From NCBI RefSeq assembly GCF_042186555.1, contig NC_133329.1:187089206-187153205 (forward strand): DNA of 64,000 bases, written 5' to 3'. The notes under the pieces are model-generated. The model made no database searches. It was not told where the DNA came from and saw only the letters and a program-made list of their open reading frames with translations. This document shows positions 57,621-64,000 of the stretch, one piece after another (positions within the stretch are counted from its first letter, which is position 1; each line of letters opens with the position of its first letter). The position numbers were made by a program, and so were the translations under genes. Origin of the DNA: Aquarana catesbeiana. Taxonomy: Eukaryota > Chordata > Amphibia > Anura > Ranidae.

Positions 57621-58140
57621 GTTTGACCATGATATTTGCCTGCCTCTTGGACTGATCTTGTACCCTGCAACTGGACTAGTGGGATTCAACACAGGGGTCT
57701 CACATATGTGAGGGGCTCCAGAATTTTTCTGGATGAAGAATTTATTTTGTTTTCTCAATCCTAGATTAGGGTCTGGAGACTCGGAGGCTTCAAAGAGATT
57801 TGGGTGGGAGAAGCCTCTACCCCTGTCCCCATTCTGTCCTGAACGAGGCCCTACTTCTGCCTGTAGGACTTACTGCCGTCACGCCTCTGCCTGTTGCACT
57901 GACCACACCACATGGACCTGCCTACTACCAGGACCAATATTTTTGGCACTGCGGACAATATCTCTGCCTGCACTGACCCTGGACTTTATATGGACAGTAA
58001 CCCTGCCTGCTGCCTGGACAATTGTGTTCACCGCTGCTGACCAAGTCCCTGCCTGCTGCCTGGACCAGTGTTATCCTCCTGTGTACAACTGCGCTACTAC
58101 AATCACAGGTAATCTTTTTTGTTTACGCTTTGCTCAGCAT

Positions 58141-59130
58141 AATGTATTTTGGGGTGTAATTCTTGGTATGTGCATGCTATGTGTCCCTGGAACACCTGAC
58201 GGTGTTCCTTGCATGTTTGGCCTCTGTATGTGGCCAGGCAGTGAAAAAGTCCTACACATGTGGTATCGTAATACTCAGGAGTAGCAGAATGTATTTTGGG
58301 GTGTCATTTTTGCTATCTAAATGCTATGTGTTGGAAATATCTTATAAAACGGACAACTTTGTGTAAAAAAAAATGCGTTTTCATTTTTTTCCACATTTTC
58401 CAAAAACTTCTGGAAAAAAATAAACCATTCAAAAGACTCATTATGCCTCATAGATTATACATTGGGGTGTTAGCTTTCCAAAATGGGGTCATTTTGTGGG
58501 TGTTTCCATTGTCCTGGTGCTCCAGGGCCTTCAAAAGTGTAATAGGTGGTTGAGAAATGTGATGTGTAATTTATGCTCCTAGAACACCTAATGGTGCTCC
58601 ATGCATGTTGGGCCTCTGTATGTGGCCAGGCAGTGAAAAAGTCCCACACATGTGGTATCGTAATACTCAGGAGGAGTAGCAGAATGTATTTTGGGGTGTC
58701 ATTTTTGCTATCTAAATGCCATGTGTTGGAAATATCTTATAAACGGACAACTTTGTGTAAAAAAAAATGTGGTTTCATTTTTTTCTACATTTTCCAAAAA
58801 CTTCTGGAAAAAAATAAACCATTCAAAAGACTCATTATGCCTCATAGATTATATGTTGGGGTGTTAGCTTTCCAAAATGGGGTCATTTTGTGGGTGTTTC
58901 CATTGTCCTGGTGCTCCAGGGCCTTCAAAAGTGTAATAGGTGGTTGAGAAATGTGATGTGTAATTTATGCTCCTAGAACACCTGATGGTGCTCCATGCAT
59001 GTTGGGCCTCTGTATGTGGCCAGGCAGTGAAAAAGTCCCTCACATGTGGTATCGTAATACTCAGGAGGAGTAGCAGAATGTATTTTGGGGTGTCATTTGT
59101 GGTATACACATGCCATGTGAGAGAAATAAG
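58141..59130 (+). repeat. Tandem repeat of about 393 bp in the piggyBac 3' region
   Basis: The landmark GTATGTGGCCAGGCAGTGAA occurs at 58226, 58618 and 59012 (spacing 392 and 394). The units share AATGTATTTTGGGGTG and TTCCAAAATGGGGTC. Small open frames within are identical by-products, not genes. Confidence 0.9.
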
Positions 59131-59760
59131 CTATTACAATGACAATTTTGTGGGGAAAAAAAAAAAAAAAAAATCTCAATTTTGCAAAGAATTGTGGGAA
59201 AAAAATACAACTTCAAATAACTCACCATGCCTCTAACTAAATACGTTGAAATGTCTACTTTCCAAAAAGGGGTTATTTGGGGGGCATTTGTACTTTCCTG
59301 GCTTGTTAGGGTCTCAGGAAATGAGATAGGCCTCAGTACATCAGATGTGATAATTTTTTATGATTTGCACCATAGCTTGTAGACTCTAAAACTTTCACGC
59401 AGACCAAATAATTTCCACAAATTTTTGGTTATTTTTACCAAAGATATGTAGCAGTATAAATTGTGGCCAAAATTTATGAAGAAAAATTACGAATTTGCAA
59501 AATTTTATCACAGAAATTAGAAAAAATGTGTTTTTTTTCAAAATTTTCGGTCTTTTTTCATTTATAGCGCAAAAAATAAAAAACCCAGAGGTGATCAAAT
59601 ACCACCAAAATAAAGCTCTATTTGTATGAAAAAAAGGACAAAAAAATCATTTGGGTACAGTGTTGCATGACTGAGTAATTGTCATTCAAAGTGTGAGAGC
59701 ACTGAAAGCTGAAAATTGGTCTGGATAGGAGGGGGGTTTAAGTGCCTAGTAAGCAAGTGG
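59131..59760. other. AT-rich 3' end of piggyBac
   Basis: No gene; A/T runs, then the right terminus. Confidence 0.6.
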
Positions 59761-60079
59761 TTAAAGAAAAAAAAAAGGCTGAAAATCCAAAAAATAAAAA
59801 ATAAAAAAAATATAAAACTGTCAGATGTGACAACTAATAACAATATATTCAGGGAATCCCACTAAAAAAAACACAAATAAAAGTTTGTGAGAAGTGTGTG
59901 TGAATATGAGCAGCAAAACTACTTAATTCTTGTCACATTATAAAGAAGAAGTGAGTGCGCTGTATTAAACCATTTTGAACATTGCAGCGTGACGAAAGTG
60001 CTGTATCCATTGCGAACGCTAAGTTTACCAGAACGAGCTGTCCCGTGTCGGAATTTCTTCTGAGCATGCGTGGCACTTT

Positions 60080-60281
60080 GTGCGTCGGAACAGGCCACAC
60101 ACGGTCGGAATTGGCGTGATCGGATTTTGTCGTCGGAAAATTTTATCTCCTGCTCTCCAACTTTGTGTATCAGAAAATCCGATGGAAAATGTCCGATGGC
60201 GCCCACACACGGTCGGAATTTCCGACAACACGCTCCGATCGGATATTGTCCATCGGAAAATCCGACCGTGTGTACGGGGCA
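60080..60281. repeat. Subterminal repeats, MADF-side end of copy C
   Basis: CACACACGGTCGGAATT near 60098 and 60203, plus the inverted terminal copy. Confidence 0.65.
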
Positions 60282-60284
60282 TAA

Positions 60285-60700
60285 GTCCTCACTCGCTCTT
60301 GGTGGGTGCAGAAATGGGCCCTGCTGTGAAATATTAGATCAAGAATTGTAATTACATGCCCCTGTTGAACAAGGGCAGAAAAATTGGGCCTTTGGTGGTG
60401 GTGGTGCCACAACACTGTAAGTTCTCACTCGCTCTTGGTGGGTGCAGAAATGGGCCCTGCTGTGAAATATTAGATCAAGAATTGTAATTACATGCCCCTG
60501 TTGAACAGGGGCTGAAAAATTAGGCCTTAGGCACTGGTGCTGGTGCCACAACACTGCAACCCCTCATAGATACTCTAGTTGTAACGCAGAAACGAGCCCT
60601 GCTGCAAAGTATTGCATCAAAAATTGTAATTACACGCCCCGGTTAAACAGGGGCTGAAAAATTGGGCCTTAGGCACTGGTGGTGGCGCCCAGAACCAAAA
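60285..60700. repeat. hAT 3' tandem repeats (about 136-144 bp)
   Basis: GCCCTGCTG(T/C) AAA-type starts at about 60317, 60453 and 60597, with the shared GAATTGTAATTACATGCCCC and CCACAACACTG(T/C)AA; another unit lies at 47660-47835 across the Harbinger insertion. Confidence 0.85.
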
Positions 60701-60761
60701 ATGTTCTTACAAGCTATCAGCGTGATGATTGAGGAGGAAGAGGATAATTACTCAGGGATAG

Positions 60762-63700
60762 TCACTCAGCATAGGCAGTCTTTGAAGGGATCTGAGATTT
60801 CAAAAAAAAATATTCGGTTACATCAGCATCAGGTGCTTGGTAGCTGGTGGTGATCCAAGACTGATTCATTTTTATGAAGGTCAGTCGATCGACCGAGTCG
60901 GTGGACAGACGCACCCTGTGATCGGTTACAAAGCCTCCAGCAGCACTGAATGTGCGTTCCGAAAGAACGCTGGATGCAGGACAGGCCAGTAGCTCAATTG
61001 CATACTGTGCAAGCTCTGGCCAGTGATCCATCCTCAAGACCCAGTAACCCAGAGGATTTTCGGTGGGAAAGGTGTCCAAGTCAGATCTCGCCCCTAGGTA
61101 TTCCTGCACCATGTAAAACAGACGCTGGCGATGGTTGCTGGAACCGATCATACCTTGGGGCTGCGGACCAAAAAATTGTCTGAACGCATCGGTCAGACAG
61201 CCACCTTCTCCACCGCTCCTTCTTTGACTGACCGAAGCCTCAGCAACACGTTGTCCAGAAACAGGAGTTTGTAACCTCCCAGTCTCTGGGAACGCGTTGC
61301 ACAGACCTTTCTGCAAAGCCTCCCGAAGATGTTTCATCCTCTGCTCCCTCTGCGATGGCAAGATAAGGTCCGCAACCTTACCCTTGTAACGTGGATCAAG
61401 GAGGGTTGCCAGCCAGTATTGGTCCTTCTCCTTGATACCACGAATACGAGGATCCTTACGCAGGCTTTGCAGGATCAGGGAGGCCATGCAGCGTAGGTTT
61501 GCTGAGGCATTCGGTCCGGAGTCCTCTGGGTCACTAAGGACTACATGGTCCGCAGCCACCTCCTCCCAGCCACATACAAGTCCATGTGTTTCTTGGGACT
61601 GATCCCTTAAAGACTGCTGCTGATGCTGAGTGCCAGGCTCCACCTCCATACTGACACAATCTTCCTCCTCCTCCTCCTCTTCCTGTGTGATCGGCGGGCA
61701 CGCAGGAACACTGTCTGGATAAAGGGGGCCTTGAGAGCTAAGGAAGTCCTCCTCTTCCTGCCTCTGTTCTGCCTCAAGTGCCTTGTCCATTATTCCACGC
61801 AGCGTGTGCTCCAACAGGTGGACAAGGGGGACAGTGTCACTGATGCATGCACTGTCACTGCTCACCATCCTCGTGGCCTCCTCAAATGGTGACAGGACAG
61901 TGCATGCATCCCTGATCATGGCCCACTGGCATGGGAAAAAAAACAAGCTCCCCTGTCCTGGTGCCATAGTTGCACAGGTACTCATTGATGGCCCTCTGCT
62001 GCGTGTGCAGCCGCTGCAGCATGGCCAACGTTGAGTTCCACCTGGTGGGCATGTCACAGATTAGGCGGTTCTTGGGCAGGTTAAACTCCTTTTGGAGGTC
62101 CGTCAGCCAAGCACTGGCATTATATGACCGGTGGAAACGCACACAGACTTTCCTGGCCTGCCTCAGGACATCCTGTAAGCCCGGGTACCTACCCAAGAAC
62201 CGCTGCACCACCAAGTTAAGGACATGAGCCAAACAGGGCACATGGGTCATTTGTCCCTGTCGGAGGGCAGAGAGGAGGTTGGTGCCATTGTCGCAAACCA
62301 CCATTCCTGCCTTAAGTTGGCGTGGCGTCAACCACCTCTGAACCTGCCCCTGCAGAGCTGACAGAATCTCTGCCCCAGTGTGGCTCCTGTCCCCCAAGCA
62401 CACCAGCTCAAGCACCGCATGGCATCTTTTGGCCTGCGTACTTGTGTAGCCCCTTGAATGGCTACGGAGCACCGCTGGTTCCGAGGACAAAGCACAGGAA
62501 GAGGCCATGGAGGAAGAAGAAGAGGAGGGGGTGGAGGAGAGAGGTGTGTCACAATCATTAGCATTTTGGAGGCGTGGTGGCGGAACAACCTCCAACACTA
62601 CTGCACCTTGTCCTGCATCCTTCCCAGCTGCCAGCAGAGTCACCCAATGCGCCGTGAAGCTTAGGTAACGTCCCTGTCCATGCCTGCTGGACCATGAGTC
62701 AGCGGTAATATGCACCTTATCGCTAACCGCCCTGTCCAGCGAGGCATGGACATTGCCTTCCACATGCCGGTAGAGAGCCGGAATCGCCTTCCGTGAGAAA
62801 AAGTGGCGTTTGGGTACCTGCCACTGAGGAACCGCACATTCCACAAACTCACGGAAGGGGGCAGTGTCTACCAACTGAAAAGGCAGCAGTTGAAGTGCTA
62901 GCAATTTTGCCAAGCTAGCATTCAACCGCTGGGCATGTGGATGGCTGGGAGCAAACTTCTTTCGGCGGTGCAGCAGCTGGGGTAGGGAAATTTGCCTGGT
63001 ACAATCTGACGTCGGTGTACCAAAAGCAGATTGCCCACAAGTACTTGGCTGTGACACACCTAATTCTACACCTTCATTCCTCTCAGTGCAGGTCTCATAG
63101 AGGACTGAAGGTATAGTGGGGTTGGAGATCTCAGCTGATGAGGAGCAAGGAGAGGTCCTCTTTGTTCTTTGGTGTGGGTCTTTTAGATACGCTTGCCAAC
63201 GAACTGCATGGCAGGTCAACATATGTCTGGTCAATCATGTGGTACCCAAGCGGGAGATGTTTTGGCCACGCGAGATACGCTTGAGACATATGTTGCAAAT
63301 AGCAGCGGTGCGATCTGATGCACTCGTCTCAAAAAAGGCCCACACCAAAGAACTTTTTGAATAACGCGCAGAGACTGCAGCGCCCTGCACATGTGGAGCT
63401 TTGGGGTGTGATGCAGTCAAGGTGCTGCCCTTAGGCTGGCCCCTGGAGGGCATCCTGCCTCGTTGGTGATGTGCCGCCTCCTCCTCCTCCTCTCTCCTAT
63501 CAGGCACCCACGTTGAGTCAGTGACCTCATCATCCCCTCCCTCCTCATCACTGGAGCAAACCTGGCAGTATGCTGCAGCAGGGGGAGCATGACTGCCAGA
63601 TTGCTGTCCTTCTTGGGCACCCCCTCTGTCCGTGCTCACGTTACTGCCTTCATCGATTTCAGTATCATCATCAGAGCCTTCCAAACGATGGGCATCCTCC

Positions 63701-64000
63701 TGGAGCATGTACCCAACACTGTGGTCAAACAGTTCGAGGGACTCCTCAGGAGGACATGGTGGGGCTAGGGAAGGAGTCACTGATGACATTGAGCCAAGGG
63801 AAGAGGCCGTTGCTTTGCCAGACAAAGTACCCTGGGCATGGGTGAGAGAGGATGAGGAGGATGAGGACGGCTTGGTCATCCACTCGACCAAGTCTTCCAC
63901 ATGTTGCAGCTCAACACGGCCAGCTGCCGAAAAAAAGGCCAAGTGTGTCCCACGGCCACGTGCTGATGAGGATGCACCGTCTCCACGACCAGCACTAGAC
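60762..64000 (-). pseudogene. hAT transposase with BED zinc finger, 5' end outside the window
   Basis: Read from 64000 downward. A Ser/acidic-rich N-terminal region leads to a BED finger (SSLVWAFFETSASDRTAAIC, CNICLKRISRGQNISRLGTT, then LTRHMLTCH). A TGA at 63235-63237 lies inside the finger, where the family usually has Cys. The hAT core follows (ITADSWSSRHGQGRYLSFTA, CLAHVLNLVVQRFLG, CDMPTRWNSTLAMLQRLH). At the 8-base A/T run 61936-61943 the frame shifts, and the rest reads from PCQWAMIRDACTVLSPFEEA through YWLATLLDPRYKGKVADLIL to the hAT dimerisation domain (ASSVLSERTFSAAGGFVTDH), stopping at 60762. It is otherwise complete; a recent inactive copy. Confidence 0.9.

Larger units (their letters stand above)
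54504..59760 (+). mobile_element. piggyBac element inside Harbinger copy C
   Basis: TTAA lies at 54500-54503 and 59761-59764; ends CCACCTGACATCCGG and CTAGTAAGCAAGTGG share an inverted CCAC(C/T)TG. Removing it restores ACATTAAAGAAAAAA as in copy B. It carries a 5' minisatellite, a nearly complete transposase and a 3' region with two tandem arrays. Confidence 0.9.
47836..60281 (+). mobile_element. PIF/Harbinger element, copy C, with piggyBac inside
   Basis: Ends TAGGGCGTACACACGGTCGG and CCGACCGTGTGTACGGGGCA with TAA on both sides (47833-47835, 60282-60284). Without the piggyBac insertion it is about 7.2 kb, like copy B. The transposase is open; Myb has one nonsense codon and MADF a frameshift. 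Confidence 0.92.
46653..64000 (-). mobile_element. Autonomous-type hAT element, split by Harbinger C and running off the window
   Basis: The left end TAGGGATGAGCCGAACACCC starts at 46653. hAT sequence runs to 47835, then resumes at 60285 after Harbinger C. Rejoining at TAA gives CACTGTAAGTCCTCACTCGC, closely matching a neighbouring repeat at 60415, which proves the two parts were one. The right part carries 3' tandem repeats and a BED-hAT transposase on the minus strand, open to the window edge. The right terminus lies beyond 64000, so the 8-bp duplication cannot be checked (candidate TTGCTAAC at 46645-46652). Confidence 0.85.

Noticed and set aside
58163..59236. Three similar small open frames (MLLEHLMVLHACWAS and relatives)
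   Set aside because: They repeat because the 393-bp non-coding unit repeats.

Overview
The window is eukaryotic genomic DNA, and vertebrate in character. It has spliced genes with GT-AG introns, AATAAA signals, a CR1-type LINE, Tc1/mariner, piggyBac, hAT and PIF/Harbinger transposons, and many small inverted-repeat elements. The repeat families (hAT ends starting TAGGGATGAGC, Harbinger ends with CGTACACACGGTCGG, TTAA elements starting AGTGGATGTAAACC) suggest a frog with a large repeat-rich genome, possibly a ranid; that is inference. The only host-gene signal is one 117-bp minus-strand exon (4420-4536) resembling sorting nexin 29. The rest would then be intron or flank filled with mobile DNA.

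Layout. 1-6.9 kb: a hAT fold-back element (633-2848), a TTAA element (3073-3679), the host exon, and two more small elements. 6.9-11.8 kb: a Tc1 element holding four small elements and two solo LTRs. 12.1-15.0 kb: a 5'-truncated CR1 LINE. 15.4-22.8 kb: PIF/Harbinger copy A (minus). 25.1-35.1 kb: a TTAA element containing a Tc1 element that contains Harbinger copy B (plus). 38.7-45.6 kb: decayed Harbinger copy D (minus). 46.65-64 kb: an autonomous-type hAT element, split by Harbinger copy C (plus), which is split by a 5.3-kb piggyBac element.

The notable system is the Harbinger family, present four times with the same gene order. It carries three genes: (1) a two-exon DDE transposase of 404 aa; (2) a three-exon Myb/SANT-like protein of about 215 aa, convergent with the transposase; (3) a MADF-domain protein of about 314 aa, divergent from the Myb gene across a short shared promoter. 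Each copy also has a large palindrome between the convergent genes, a small element fossil, and an inverted partial duplicate of the MADF exon overlapping the 3' end of the MADF gene, so the basic C-terminal tail of the MADF protein is read antisense through the duplicated exon. Copy A keeps all three genes open but lacks the outermost bases of one terminus. Copy B has an open Myb gene only, C an open transposase only, and D has none. The canonical Harbinger pair is transposase plus Myb-like protein; the extra MADF gene and the antisense-derived tail are the parts that look undescribed. Splice sites were assigned by eye from GT/AG signals, reading phase and agreement between copies.
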